Shown here: in pieces, positions 40,981-49,710 of the stretch
Numbering within the stretch: the stretch's first letter is position 1
How the letters are laid out: every line of letters begins with the position of its first letter
Assembly (NCBI RefSeq): GCF_000718095.1
Contig: NZ_JOEI01000013.1
Coordinates: forward strand, 62,001-126,000
Direction of reading: 5' to 3'
Origin: Streptomyces scopuliridis RB72
Lineage (GTDB): Bacteria; Actinomycetota; Actinomycetes; Streptomycetales; Streptomycetaceae
DNA: 64,000 nt
The notes under the pieces: generated by a model
Told to the model about the DNA's origin: nothing
The model's input: only the letters and a program-made list of their open reading frames with translations
Database searches by the model: none
Position numbers and translations under genes: made by a program

Positions 40981-41738
40981 CCGCGTTCGCGGCGGGCCCG
41001 CCAGAAAGCGGCGGCGGCGAGGACGACCACCGCGGCGATCCCGGTGAAGAGGCCGAAGGACGGACCGTCGCCGTCACTCGTGGTGCGGTGGGCGACCGCG
41101 GTCCGGCTGTCGCTGCCGGTCATGCCGCCGGCTGTCAGCTCCGTGGGGTACGCCGGAGGCAGCGTCAGTGTCCCCGTGGGCGGCGGAGTCGGCGTCGGCT
41201 CCGCCCCTCCGTCCGCCGCCACCTGCTCGCCGCACCCCGACGCCGGATACCCGGCGATCGCGCAGAGCAGCGCCTCGCTGTTGTAGCGCAGCGGCTTCGC
41301 CACCGCCGCGAGCGCCTCCGCGCTCGTCGCGTCCTCGCCCACCCGGGCGCACTCCGCCCGGAGCGCGGGCGGCTTCTCCCCGTCCGGGGCGTCGGCGGAC
41401 GTTCCGGAATCGATGACGACGGCGATCCGCTTGTGGCCGTCCCTGGCGGGCGTGGCGCCGCAGACCGCCGCGAAGTCCGGTGTCTCGCGCGGCCGGTCCG
41501 CGTCCCCGCTGTCCGCGCTCACCGCGAAGCGGAAGCCGTTGACCGCGCCGTCGGCGGGCCGCGCCATGGCCGGGCCCTGGGTGGCGTACGTCCACGTCGC
41601 GCCGTCGCTCTCCCAGAACGACCAGTAGCGGTAACCGGCCGCCTGGGACGTCCCCGCCCCTGCGACGACGGCGCCGAGCGCCACAACCACCAGACAGGCG
41701 AAGGTGCGTATGAGGGCGGAGGCGCGGGTGCGGATCAC
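40977..41738 (-). CDS. SCO2322-type secreted, membrane-anchored protein
   Basis: This 253-residue precursor has a signal peptide at residues 1 to about 35 (IRTFACLVVVALGAVVAGAG). The mature domain starts AAGYRYWSFWESDGATWTYA, with PDFAAVCGATPARDGHKRIA and cysteines probably in disulfides. A Thr/Pro linker (EPTPTPPPTGTLTLPP) and a C-terminal TM (FGLFTGIAAVVVLAAAAF) with RARRERG anchor follow. GTG overlaps the upstream stop. Homologues in Streptomyces are called SCO2322 family and sit in the same ECF operon. It is probably a surface accessory protein for substrate capture or hand-over; a function is not demonstrated. Confidence 0.85.
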   Translation of the reverse strand: MIRTRASALIRTFACLVVVALGAVVAGAGTSQAAGYRYWSFWESDGATWTYATQGPAMARPADGAVNGFRFAVSADSGDADRPRETPDFAAVCGATPARDGHKRIAVVIDSGTSADAPDGEKPPALRAECARVGEDATSAEALAAVAKPLRYNSEALLCAIAGYPASGCGEQVAADGGAEPTPTPPPTGTLTLPPAYPTELTAGGMTGSDSRTAVAHRTTSDGDGPSFGLFTGIAAVVVLAAAAFWRARRERG

Positions 41739-43048
41739 GGCCGGGCGGTCTTCCTGCGGATGCTGATCCGGAAGCCGATGTAGCCGGCCACGACCAGCCC
41801 CATCACGATGAGCCACAGCACGGCGCGCCCGCCGTCGTCGACGCTCGTGTTCGCCGCGGCGGCCGGCGAGGCCGGTACGGCGATGGTCTTCGGCGCGGGC
41901 CCGGTCGCGTTCAGCCGCTCCACGAGATCGATACCGCCGAAGTTGCGCGGATCCGTGTCCGTGGCATGGGCGGCGAGGATCAACTGCGCGTAGGCGGCCG
42001 GGCCGTTCTCCTGCGCCCACGCGCCGCTGTTCTGCTTCAGCCACTCCAGCGCCCGGTTGGCCTGGTCCCCGTAACCGGTGGCCGTCAGGGCCAGGACCGC
42101 TTCCGCCGTGTTCCCGATGTCGGGCTGGGGCGCGCTGTCGTCGGCGCCGGGCATCGGCGGCAGGTCGAGATGGCCGGTGGCCGCGAGCGCGGAGGCCAGA
42201 TAGGCGGCGCCGTTACGGGCCGCGCGCTCCGGCGAGAGGTCCGCCGCGGGGACACACTCCGGCGCGGGGCCCGCCTTCACGGGACCGCTCACCAGCCGCT
42301 TGCCGACCCCGGCGAGCACGGCCGCCGCGGTGGCGTCGTCGTTGGCGGACAGCTTCCCGGCGGTGTCCGGCTGGTACGCGAAGGCACCGGCGTCCGCGCC
42401 CGACGCGGTGGTGCACGGGATCGCGAGACCCACCAGCGCGTCGTAGGCGTTCTTCCCCTCGGGGGACCGTACCGCCGTGGGCCGTACCCCCGCGGCGGTC
42501 AGCGCGCCGATCACCAGCGAGGTGGAGTTGGCGTCGCTCGGGGTGCCGGGGGTGTAGCTCCAGCCGCCGTCCTTGTTCTGTACGGACCGCAGCCAGGCGA
42601 TCGCTCTGTCCATGGCGGGCCGCTGCCCGCCCAGCGTGGAGAGCGCCTGGATGGCCGCGGCGGTGGCGTTGGAGTCGACCATCGTCTTCGCGTCGCAGGG
42701 CGTCGCGGGAGCGGGACGGTACGCGGGGAACGCGCCGTTGGCGCACTGCTGGCCCTTCAGCCAGGCCACCGCCTGGTTCGCGGGCCGGACGTGCGCCGCG
42801 AACTGGCCCATCATCGCCAGCGACTGCCGCCAGACCCCGTCGTATGTCGGGTCCTTCTCGCCGTACAGACCCGGCGGGATCACGACCGGCGCGGGCTCGG
42901 CCGGAGAGGGTTCGGGGGCGGGATCGGCGGACGGGGACGCGCCGGGGGCGGCCGGCACATCGCCCCCCGCGACGGCGGCCGGGGCGAGCGCCACACAGAG
43001 CACGGCGGATGCGGCGAGCGCCGCTGCGCAGCGGCGGACGGTGGTCAT
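41735..43048 (-). CDS. Secreted alpha/alpha-barrel repeat protein (prenyltransferase/squalene-oxidase repeats)
   Basis: This 437-residue precursor has signal peptide AAALAASAVLCVALAPAAVA and a barrel built of repeats such as QAVAWLKGQQCANGAFPAYR, RAIAWLRSVQNKDGGWSYTP, AYDALVGLAIP and RALEWLKQNSGAWAQENGPA. A C-terminal TM (VLWLIVMGLVVAGYIGFRIS) ends in KTARP. There is no terpene-cyclase DXDD motif, and the location is outside the cell. An alpha6/alpha6 barrel is also the B12-binding alpha domain of eukaryotic transcobalamin, which fits the cobalamin riboswitch in front. Its role as a B12 capture protein is inference. The ATG at 43048 has GGAGAGG eleven bases away. Confidence 0.85.
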   Translation of the reverse strand: MTTVRRCAAALAASAVLCVALAPAAVAGGDVPAAPGASPSADPAPEPSPAEPAPVVIPPGLYGEKDPTYDGVWRQSLAMMGQFAAHVRPANQAVAWLKGQQCANGAFPAYRPAPATPCDAKTMVDSNATAAAIQALSTLGGQRPAMDRAIAWLRSVQNKDGGWSYTPGTPSDANSTSLVIGALTAAGVRPTAVRSPEGKNAYDALVGLAIPCTTASGADAGAFAYQPDTAGKLSANDDATAAAVLAGVGKRLVSGPVKAGPAPECVPAADLSPERAARNGAAYLASALAATGHLDLPPMPGADDSAPQPDIGNTAEAVLALTATGYGDQANRALEWLKQNSGAWAQENGPAAYAQLILAAHATDTDPRNFGGIDLVERLNATGPAPKTIAVPASPAAAANTSVDDGGRAVLWLIVMGLVVAGYIGFRISIRRKTARP

Positions 43049-43149
43049 GGCGGGCGGGGCCTCTCCTGCGGGAGCCGGGCGCGGGCACACCAGCGGCCCC
43101 TCCCGGCAACGTATTCCTCGACGATGCCGGCCACCGGCGGCTTCCGATG

Positions 43150-43275
43150 GCACGAGCCGGTCACGACCGCGTACGGAGCATTCCGGCTCGCCACCGGGAA
43201 AGGCGGCTCACGGCTGCGGGTCAGCGCCGGTTTCGCACCGGCTTCCCTCCATACGGGCATGATGACGACTCGCTC
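43150..43275 (-). promoter_or_regulatory. Cobalamin (AdoCbl) riboswitch
   Basis: Read on the minus strand, the leader contains the conserved core GGGAAGCCGGTGCGAAACCG followed by GCGCTGACCCGCAGCCGTGA (43209-43248 on the plus coordinates). These match the GGGAA-N-GGTG-N-CTG-CCCGC-A-CTGT pattern of the family. Downstream, GAGCCGGAATGCTCC (near 43174-43190) fits the B12 box. About 100 bases separate it from the ATG at 43048, room for an expression platform that could mask the ribosome site. High B12 should turn the ECF operon off. Confidence 0.9.
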
Positions 43276-43586
43276 ACTCTACCGGCCCTGACGCGGCCCG
43301 CTCCGGGCGGATGCCCCGGGAGGGGGCCTTCGCGAACGGCCCGCGACGCCGGTACTCTGCCTGCCACGCACTCGGCTGCCGGACCTTCGTACGACTCTCT
43401 TCTCCGACAACCAGGTTAAATCCGGCGAACAGTCGGGAAACACTTGCCATTTCCTGGACACGGACTCTTGTTGTCGCTCTATCTACGCGCGTATCTTGAG
43501 CCGACTTTCAGGGTTCTCACACTTCGTGCGCTGCTTGTACGACTCGCACGTATCCCACACGTCACATTCGCAAGGAAGAGCTCACC
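43276..43586. other. Divergent promoter region between the B12 operon and the nuclease gene
   Basis: This non-coding region is relatively AT-rich near 43410-43510. It must contain the promoter of the riboswitch leader (minus) and that of the extracellular nuclease (plus). I found no convincing PHO box (repeated GTTCACC) despite looking for one, since secreted nucleases are often phosphate-regulated. Short open frames here lack codon bias. Confidence 0.5.
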
Positions 43587-46022
43587 GTGTCCCCATCCAT
43601 ACCCCCGGCCCTGCGTGGCCGGCGTGCCAAGGCGATCGCCGTGGCGCTCCCCGTCGGCCTGGCCGGATCGCTCATCGTGCTTCCGTTCACCGCGCAGGCG
43701 ACGCCGTCCCCGGACGCCGTCATCTCCGAGGTGTTCGGCGGCGGCGGGAACTCCGGTGCCACCCTCACCAACGACTTCATCGAGCTGGGCAACGCGGGCG
43801 ACGGTCCCTTCGACCTCACCGGCTGGTCCGTCCAGTACCTGAGCGGCTCGCCCACCTCCACCTCCAAGTGGCAGGTCACCGAGATCAACGGCGCCATCCC
43901 CGCGGGTGGCAGCTATCTCATCGAGGAGGCGAAGGGATCCGGCGGCGACACCGCGCTGCCCGCCCCCGACGCGGCCGGCACCATCGCCATGTCGGCGAGC
44001 AGCGGCACCATCGCGCTCGTTCGCTCCACCACCCCGCTGACCTGCCTGACCGCGGCGGACTGCGCGGCCGACACCAACGTCAAGGACCTGGTCGGCTTCG
44101 GCACCGCCGCCGTCCGGGAGACCTCTCCCGCCACCGGCGCCGACAACACCCACTCGGTGGCCCGCGACGCGGCGCTCACCGACACGGACAACAACTCCGC
44201 CGACTTCTCCGGCGCGACGCCGACCCCGCGCAACAGCACGGGCGCGGGCGGCGGTGGCGGCGAGCCGTCCCCCACCCCCTCGCCCACCAACACCACCCCC
44301 GGCGAGCTGCGGATCCACGACATCCAGGGCGCCACTCGGATCTCCCCGCAGGCCGGAAAGACCGTCACCAACGTCCCGGGCGTGGTCACCGCGGTCCGCG
44401 GCACCGGCTCCTCGCGCGGCTTCTGGATCCAGGACACCGCGCCGGACGACAACCCCGCCACCAGCGAGGGCGTCTTCGTCTTCACCGGCTCCTCCACCCC
44501 GCAGGTGAAGGCCGGCGACTCGGTCCTGGTCACCGCCAAGGTCACCGAGTACTACCCGGGCGGCCAGAGCTCGGGCAGCCAGTCCGTCACCGAGCTGACC
44601 GGCGCGACCACGGTCGTCCTGTCCTCCGGCAACCCGCTGCCGGCGGCCGAGCTGATCGACGCCACGACGCTGCCCGAGACGTACGCGCCGGACGCGAAGG
44701 GGCTCAGCATCGAGTCGCTCCCGCTGAAGCCCGGCAGCTACGCGCTGGACTGGTTCGAGTCCCGTGAGGGCATGCTCGTCCAGATCGGCGACAGCCGGGT
44801 GGTGGGTGCCTCCAACGCGTACGGCGAGACGTGGGTCACCACCAAGCCCAAGCAGAACCCGACCCCGCGCGGCGGCACCGTCTACCCCTCGTACGCCGAG
44901 GTGAACTCGGGCCGTCTGCTGATCGGTTCGCTGACCGGCGACAAGCCCGCGGCCAATGTGGGCGACACCCTCGCGGGTACGACCACCGGCCCGCTGGACT
45001 ACGCCAACTACGGTGGGTACGGCCTCCAGGCGACCACCCTGGGCACGGTCAAGTCCGGCGGTCTCAAGCCGGAGGTGGCCACGAAGGGCAAGACCGACGA
45101 GCTGTCGGTCGCCACGTACAACGTCGAGAACCTCGACCCGACCGACCCGCAGGCCAAGTTCGACCGGCTCGCCGAGGGCATCGTCAAGAACCTCGCCACG
45201 CCGGACATCGTGAGCCTGGAGGAGATCCAGGACAACAACGGCGCCAAGGACGACGGTACGGTCGCCGCGGACAAGACCCTCGCGCAGTTCGTCGCCGCGA
45301 TCCAGGCGGCGGGCGGCCCGGCGTACGACTGGCGCTCCGTCGACCCGGCGGACAAGGCCGACGGCGGTGAGCCGGGCGGCAACATCCGTAACGTCTTCCT
45401 CTTCAACCCGAAGCGCGTCGGCTTCGTGGACCGGCCGGGCGGCGACGCCACCACCGCCACGAAGGTCGTCACCACCGGCAAGAACGGCAAGGACATCACG
45501 CTGTCCGTGTCCCCGGGCCGGATCAACCCGACGTCGACCGCCTGGAAGAGCAGCCGCAAGCCGCTGGTCGGGGAGTTCACCTTCCGCGGCGAGCAGGTCT
45601 TCGTGGTCGGCAACCACTTCAACTCCAAGGGCGGCGACCAGCCGACGCACGGCGCCTTCCAGCCGCCGACCCTCGGCTCCGAGACCCAGCGGCTGACCCA
45701 GGCGAAGGAGGTCCACGACTTCGTCGCCGACCTGCTCGCCAAGGACAAGCAGGCCAAGGTCGTCGTCCTCGGTGACCTGAACGACTACCAGTTCTCCAAG
45801 CCGGTCACCACCCTCACCCAGGGCAAGATCCTCACCGACCTGATGGACGCGCTGCCGAAGAACGAGCGCTACAGCTACGTCTACGACGGCAACTCGCAGA
45901 CGCTGGACCACATCCTGGTCAGCCCCGCCATCAAGAAGCCCGCGTACGACGTGGTGCACATCAACGCGGAGTTCGCCGACCAGGCGAGCGACCACGACCC
46001 GCAGGTCGTCCGCATCAAGTGA
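43587..46022 (+). CDS. ExeM/NucH family extracellular endonuclease
   Basis: This 811-residue precursor has signal peptide AKAIAVALPVGLAGSLIVLP with a cut near AQA-TPSP. A lamin-tail domain covers about 40-215 (VISEVFGGGGNSGATLTNDF, IELGNAGDGPFDLTGWSVQY). After a Gly/Pro/Thr linker comes an OB-fold region (about 235-345: IHDIQGATRISPQAGKTVTN). The endonuclease/exonuclease/phosphatase domain spans about 505-811, with VATYNVENLD, IVSLEEIQDN, VGNHFNSKGGD, VVLGDLNDYQ and ASDHDPQVV supplying metal and catalytic His/Asp residues. It degrades extracellular DNA. The GTG start follows AAGGAAGAG. A strong hairpin follows. Confidence 0.93.
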   Translation: MSPSIPPALRGRRAKAIAVALPVGLAGSLIVLPFTAQATPSPDAVISEVFGGGGNSGATLTNDFIELGNAGDGPFDLTGWSVQYLSGSPTSTSKWQVTEINGAIPAGGSYLIEEAKGSGGDTALPAPDAAGTIAMSASSGTIALVRSTTPLTCLTAADCAADTNVKDLVGFGTAAVRETSPATGADNTHSVARDAALTDTDNNSADFSGATPTPRNSTGAGGGGGEPSPTPSPTNTTPGELRIHDIQGATRISPQAGKTVTNVPGVVTAVRGTGSSRGFWIQDTAPDDNPATSEGVFVFTGSSTPQVKAGDSVLVTAKVTEYYPGGQSSGSQSVTELTGATTVVLSSGNPLPAAELIDATTLPETYAPDAKGLSIESLPLKPGSYALDWFESREGMLVQIGDSRVVGASNAYGETWVTTKPKQNPTPRGGTVYPSYAEVNSGRLLIGSLTGDKPAANVGDTLAGTTTGPLDYANYGGYGLQATTLGTVKSGGLKPEVATKGKTDELSVATYNVENLDPTDPQAKFDRLAEGIVKNLATPDIVSLEEIQDNNGAKDDGTVAADKTLAQFVAAIQAAGGPAYDWRSVDPADKADGGEPGGNIRNVFLFNPKRVGFVDRPGGDATTATKVVTTGKNGKDITLSVSPGRINPTSTAWKSSRKPLVGEFTFRGEQVFVVGNHFNSKGGDQPTHGAFQPPTLGSETQRLTQAKEVHDFVADLLAKDKQAKVVVLGDLNDYQFSKPVTTLTQGKILTDLMDALPKNERYSYVYDGNSQTLDHILVSPAIKKPAYDVVHINAEFADQASDHDPQVVRIK

Positions 46023-46045
46023 GCCGTTTTCCGGGCTTAACCGCA

Positions 46046-46080
46046 CCGTGGCGTGTACGCATCTCGCGTACACGCCACGG
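46046..46080. terminator. Strong hairpin between the nuclease and protease genes
   Basis: A perfect 15-bp stem (CCGTGGCGTGTACGC) with a 5-base loop lies 23 bp after the nuclease stop and 42 bp from the convergent protease stop, so it can act in both directions. Confidence 0.85.
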
Positions 46081-46122
46081 CCGCGTTCGGATCGCCGTCA
46101 GACCGTCTTCGGACCACCGCTC

Positions 46123-47364
46123 TCAGAGAGCGTCGGTGTAGAGGAGACGGTTGGGGGAGCCGGCGCTGATGGGGAACACCACGTCCTTGGTGCTCTGCGC
46201 GGTGAGCCAGTTCGCCACCTCCTTCGGGGTGGCGGACGGGTCCCACTCCTTGTAGAGGGCCGCGACCCCGGCGACATGGGGGCTGGCCATGGAGGTGCCG
46301 TTCAGCGCGACGGAGCCGCCGCCGAGCCTGGCGGAGACGATGGCGACGCCCGGGGCGTATGTCTCCAGACAGGTGCCGCGGTTGCTGAACCGGGCCTCCT
46401 GGTCCTCGCGGTCGGTCGCGCCGACGGTGTAGACGCTCTCGGCACCCGCGGGGGAGATGGTGCAGGCGTCCACCGCGTCATTGCCGGCCGCGACGACGGG
46501 CAGCACGCCCTGGGCCGCGACGGCGTTGACCGCCCTGTCGACCGCGCTGGACGAGGGGCCGCCGAGGGAGGCGTTGAGGACCGCGGGCTGTCTGGCGTTC
46601 TTGGCCACCCAGTCGAAGCCCGCGATGACCCCGGCCCAGGTGCCGCTGCCCTTGCAGTCGAGCGTACGGACGGCGACGAGGGAGGCGGCGCGGGCCACGC
46701 CATAGGTCGCGCCGCCCGTGGTGCCCGCGACATGGGTGCCGTGGCCGTTGCAGTCCTGGCCCATGCGTCCGTCGGAGATGGCGTCGAAGCCGACGGTGGC
46801 GCGACCGCCGAACTCGCTGTGGGCGGTCTCGATTCCGGTGTCGACGATGTACGCCGTGACGCCCTTGCCGGTGCCGTTCACCGTGAACCGGCCGTCGAGC
46901 GGCAGTCGGCGCTGGTCGATCCGGTCCAGTCCCCAGCTCTGCGCCGGTACCCGGGCCTGCGCCTGTTCCGACTGCGCCTGTTCCGACGCCGCCTGCTCGG
47001 CCCGCCACTGTCCGGGCCGGGTCGATGTCGGGTTGACGGTGACCCTGCTGTTCTCCTCGATGGCCCGGACGGCCGGGAGCGCGCGCACCTGGGACAGCTG
47101 GGTCGCGGAGAAGGTGGCGGTGAATCCGTGCAGGACCTTCTCGTAGGTGAACAGCGGGCTGAGACCGAACTGCCGCAGGACGGTGGCCGGCGAGAACCCG
47201 GGCTTGAGGGTGACGATGTACTGGCCGGGGACCGCGTTGGAGGAACGCTCGACCGGGACGAGGTTCTCCCGGGGGTCGGCCGTGGCGTCGGTGCCGCTGG
47301 TGCCGCTGATCAGGGGGGCGAGCAGCAGAACGGCGGCGGATGCCCAGCGCGCGCTGAGACGCAT
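46123..47364 (-). CDS. Secreted subtilisin-like serine protease (S8)
   Basis: This 413-residue preproprotein has a signal peptide at about 1-30 and an inhibitor I9 propeptide (about 45-112: PGQYIVTLKPGFSPATVLRQ). After a short Gln/Ala-rich linker (EQAASEQAQSEQAQA) comes the peptidase S8 domain, with Asp175 in AYIVDTGIE, His208 in CNGHGTHVAGT, the oxyanion Asn in VVAAGNDAVDAC, and Ser358 in LNGTSMASPHVAG. It belongs to the proteinase K-like group. The start is ATG at 47364 with AAGGAG well placed. It is an extracellular protease that is activated by removing the propeptide. Confidence 0.94.
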   Translation of the reverse strand: MRLSARWASAAVLLLAPLISGTSGTDATADPRENLVPVERSSNAVPGQYIVTLKPGFSPATVLRQFGLSPLFTYEKVLHGFTATFSATQLSQVRALPAVRAIEENSRVTVNPTSTRPGQWRAEQAASEQAQSEQAQARVPAQSWGLDRIDQRRLPLDGRFTVNGTGKGVTAYIVDTGIETAHSEFGGRATVGFDAISDGRMGQDCNGHGTHVAGTTGGATYGVARAASLVAVRTLDCKGSGTWAGVIAGFDWVAKNARQPAVLNASLGGPSSSAVDRAVNAVAAQGVLPVVAAGNDAVDACTISPAGAESVYTVGATDREDQEARFSNRGTCLETYAPGVAIVSARLGGGSVALNGTSMASPHVAGVAALYKEWDPSATPKEVANWLTAQSTKDVVFPISAGSPNRLLYTDAL

Positions 47365-47515
47365 ACATGCTCCTTGGATGACGGGAATCGATCGCGGTCG
47401 GCGTGGACCCGCGAGGTATGAACACCCGTCCTTCGTCCACAACACGCGCGCTGCTTGAGCGATGACCACCGGATGGAGCAACAGGCCCGGCGGGTGCCGT
47501 CAGACCGTCAGACCG

Positions 47516-48124
47516 TCAGACCGTCAGGTCGATCAGCCGGCAGACCGTCTCGATGTCCGACTTCACCTGCGCGATGGTGGCCCGGCCCGAGAGCCAGGTG
47601 ATCAGGGCCGCGTGCCAGGTGTGTTCCACGACGCGTACGGCGGAGAGCTGCTCGGGCGTGGGGCCCTGCGGACCGATGGACGGGCCGATCGCGTCGAGGA
47701 TGATCGCGGTCGTCCGCCCGATGACCCGGTCCACCTCGTCGCGTACCCCACGGTCCGCGAAGGTCAGCGCCCGTACCATCGCGTCGGCCAGATACGGATC
47801 CCGCTGGAGCGCCCGGAAGGCCCGCAGCAGCGTCTCGGCCACCCGCTCGGCCGGACTGTCGCTCGCGGGCGGCCGCTTGCGCAGCGTGGTGTGCAGATGC
47901 TCCAGCTGATCCTGCATCGTCGCGACCAGCAGATGCACCTTCGAGGGGAAGTACCGGTAGAGAGTCCCGAGGGCGACCCCGGCCTCCTCGGCGACCTCAC
48001 GCATCTGTACGGCGTCGAAACCGCCCCGGCAGGCCAGCAGGGTGGTGGCGTCCAGGATCCGGCGGCGCCGGGCCTCCTGGCGGCGCGTCAGCGGGGGTGA
48101 CGCCGGTCTGACTTCCGCTGCCAT
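47516..48124 (-). CDS. TetR-family regulator, KstR-like
   Basis: This 202-residue protein has an N-terminal TetR helix-turn-helix: RRRRILDATTLLACRGGFDA, VQMREVAEEAGVALGTLYRY and FPSKVHLLVATMQDQLEHLH. The region is strikingly close to mycobacterial KstR (ILDATMAIASKGGYEAVQMR and TLYRYFPSKVHLLV), and the ligand domain keeps LQRDPYLADAMVRALTFAD. KstR represses sterol/lipid catabolism and responds to CoA thioesters. The ATG is at 48124. A KstR-type operator lies 148 bp upstream in the divergent region, so this protein probably represses itself and the neighbouring triad. The ligand is not known. Confidence 0.88.
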   Translation of the reverse strand: MAAEVRPASPPLTRRQEARRRRILDATTLLACRGGFDAVQMREVAEEAGVALGTLYRYFPSKVHLLVATMQDQLEHLHTTLRKRPPASDSPAERVAETLLRAFRALQRDPYLADAMVRALTFADRGVRDEVDRVIGRTTAIILDAIGPSIGPQGPTPEQLSAVRVVEHTWHAALITWLSGRATIAQVKSDIETVCRLIDLTV

Positions 48125-48271
48125 CTGTCCCACTCCACTGAACGCGTCTGAATGTTTGGCCGCCTCGGGACCGCACAGCATGGCAGACACCCGCCGTGGC
48201 ACGAATCACCTGCTCCGGCGGATGCCGCGACGCTACCTGCCGGTAGATTCGAAGCCGTGGACGAACAACTC

Positions 48272-48285
48272 TGAAACTTGTTCTA
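48272..48285. promoter_or_regulatory. KstR-type operator TGAAACTTGTTCTA
   Basis: The site fits the mycobacterial KstR consensus TnnAACnnGTTnnA at every fixed position. It lies in the divergent promoter region, 63 bp upstream of the glycosyltransferase start, and is the expected site for the adjacent KstR-like regulator. Confidence 0.7.
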
Positions 48286-48348
48286 GATTGTGGACAGCGG
48301 TTACGCTCCGGCGAAAACGCGGAGAGCGCAGTGAGAAGGGGGCCGAGA

Positions 48349-49710
48349 GTGACCGCTGAGGCCATGGCGGCGGGCACGGGAACGGGGCCCCTCCGTATCG
48401 CCCTTCTCAGCTACAAGGGAAACCCGTTCTGCGGCGGCCAGGGCGTCTACGTCCGCCACCTGTCCCGTGAACTCGCCCGCCTCGGACACCGCGTCGAGGT
48501 CATCGGCGCCCAGCCCTACCCCGTACTCGACGAGGGCATACCGCTCACCGAGCTGCCGAGCCTCGACCTCTACCGGCAGCCCGATCCGTTCCGTACGCCG
48601 AAGCGCGACGAGTTCCGCGACTGGATCGACGGCCTCGAAGTCGCGACGATGTGGACCGGCGGTTTCCCGGAGCCGCTGACGTTCTCGCTCCGGGCCCGGC
48701 GCCATCTGGCCGCCCGCGCAGGGCAGTTCGATGTCGTCCACGACAATCAGACGCTCGGATACGGCCTCCTCGGCGACCTGGGCGCCCCGCTCGTCACCAC
48801 CATCCACCACCCCATCACCGTCGACCGGCGGCTGGATCTGGACGCGGCCGAGAACTGGCGGCGCCGGGCCTCCGTACGCCGCTGGTACGGCTTCACCCGC
48901 ATGCAGAAGCGCGTCGCGCGGCGGCTGCCCTCGGTGCTCACCGTCTCCGGCTCCTCCAAGCAGGAGATCACCGACCATCTCGGGGTACGGGCCGACCGTA
49001 TCGAGGTCGTTCATATCGGCGCGGACACGGAGCTGTTCTCGCCGGACCCGGCCGTGCCCGAGATCCCGGGCCGGATCGTCACGACCTCCAGCGCGGACGT
49101 TCCCCTCAAGGGCCTCATCCATCTCATCGAGGCCCTCGCCAAGCTCCGCACCGAACACCCCGGCGCCCACTTGGTCGTGGTCGGCAGACGGGCCGAGGAC
49201 GGCCCGGTGGCGCAGGCCATCGAACGGTACGGACTCGAAGGCGCCGTCGAGTTCGTCAAGGGCGTCTCCGACGCCGAGCTGGTCGATCTGGTGCGCGGCG
49301 CGCGGATCGCGTGCGTGCCGTCCCTGTACGAGGGGTTCTCGCTGCCCGCCGCCGAGGCGATGGCCACCGGAACCCCGCTCGTCGCCACCACCGGGGGCGC
49401 GATCCCCGAGGTCGCGGGCGTGGACGGCGAGACCTGTCTGGCCGTGCCCCCGGGCGACGCGGGCGCGCTGGCCCTCGCCCTCGGCCGGCTGCTGGACGAC
49501 CCGCAACTGCGCGCCAGGCTGGGCGCGGCGGGCCGCGAGCGGGTGCTGGAACGCTTCACCTGGGCCAGGGCCGCGCAGGGCACGGCCGAGCTGTACCGCG
49601 CGGCGATCGCCCGCTCCGCGAAAGCAGGTGCCGCGAAAGCCGGCCCGTCGAACGCCCGCTCCTCGAACGTCCGCCCCTCCGACCGCGAAAGCAGGACGAC
49701 CCTGTGCTGA
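48349..49710 (+). CDS. Family 4 glycosyltransferase
   Basis: This 453-residue GT-B enzyme has an N-terminal acceptor domain with LRIALLSYKGNPFCGGQGVY (the GG loop) and DVVHDNQTLGYGLLGDLGAP. The C-terminal nucleotide-sugar domain has DVPLKGLIHLIEALAKL, RIACVPSLYEGFSLPAAEAM with the EGFSLP E-X7-E-type motif, and TGGAIPEVAG. It is retaining (GT4 fold); donor and acceptor are unknown. GTG at 48349 has AAGGGGG upstream; GTG at 48331 is an alternative. The Ser/Ala/Lys-rich tail precedes a 7-base overlap with the methyltransferase gene. The three genes read as one operon. Confidence 0.9.
   Translation: MTAEAMAAGTGTGPLRIALLSYKGNPFCGGQGVYVRHLSRELARLGHRVEVIGAQPYPVLDEGIPLTELPSLDLYRQPDPFRTPKRDEFRDWIDGLEVATMWTGGFPEPLTFSLRARRHLAARAGQFDVVHDNQTLGYGLLGDLGAPLVTTIHHPITVDRRLDLDAAENWRRRASVRRWYGFTRMQKRVARRLPSVLTVSGSSKQEITDHLGVRADRIEVVHIGADTELFSPDPAVPEIPGRIVTTSSADVPLKGLIHLIEALAKLRTEHPGAHLVVVGRRAEDGPVAQAIERYGLEGAVEFVKGVSDAELVDLVRGARIACVPSLYEGFSLPAAEAMATGTPLVATTGGAIPEVAGVDGETCLAVPPGDAGALALALGRLLDDPQLRARLGAAGRERVLERFTWARAAQGTAELYRAAIARSAKAGAAKAGPSNARSSNVRPSDRESRTTLC

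Noticed and set aside
43300..43586. PHO box upstream of the extracellular nuclease
   Set aside because: No pair of 11-bp GTTCACC-type repeats was found; GTTCTCACACT near 43513 alone is not enough.
43479..46073. An 864-residue minus-strand frame opposite the extracellular nuclease
   Set aside because: Antisense shadow; the plus strand has signal peptide, lamin-tail and nuclease motifs.
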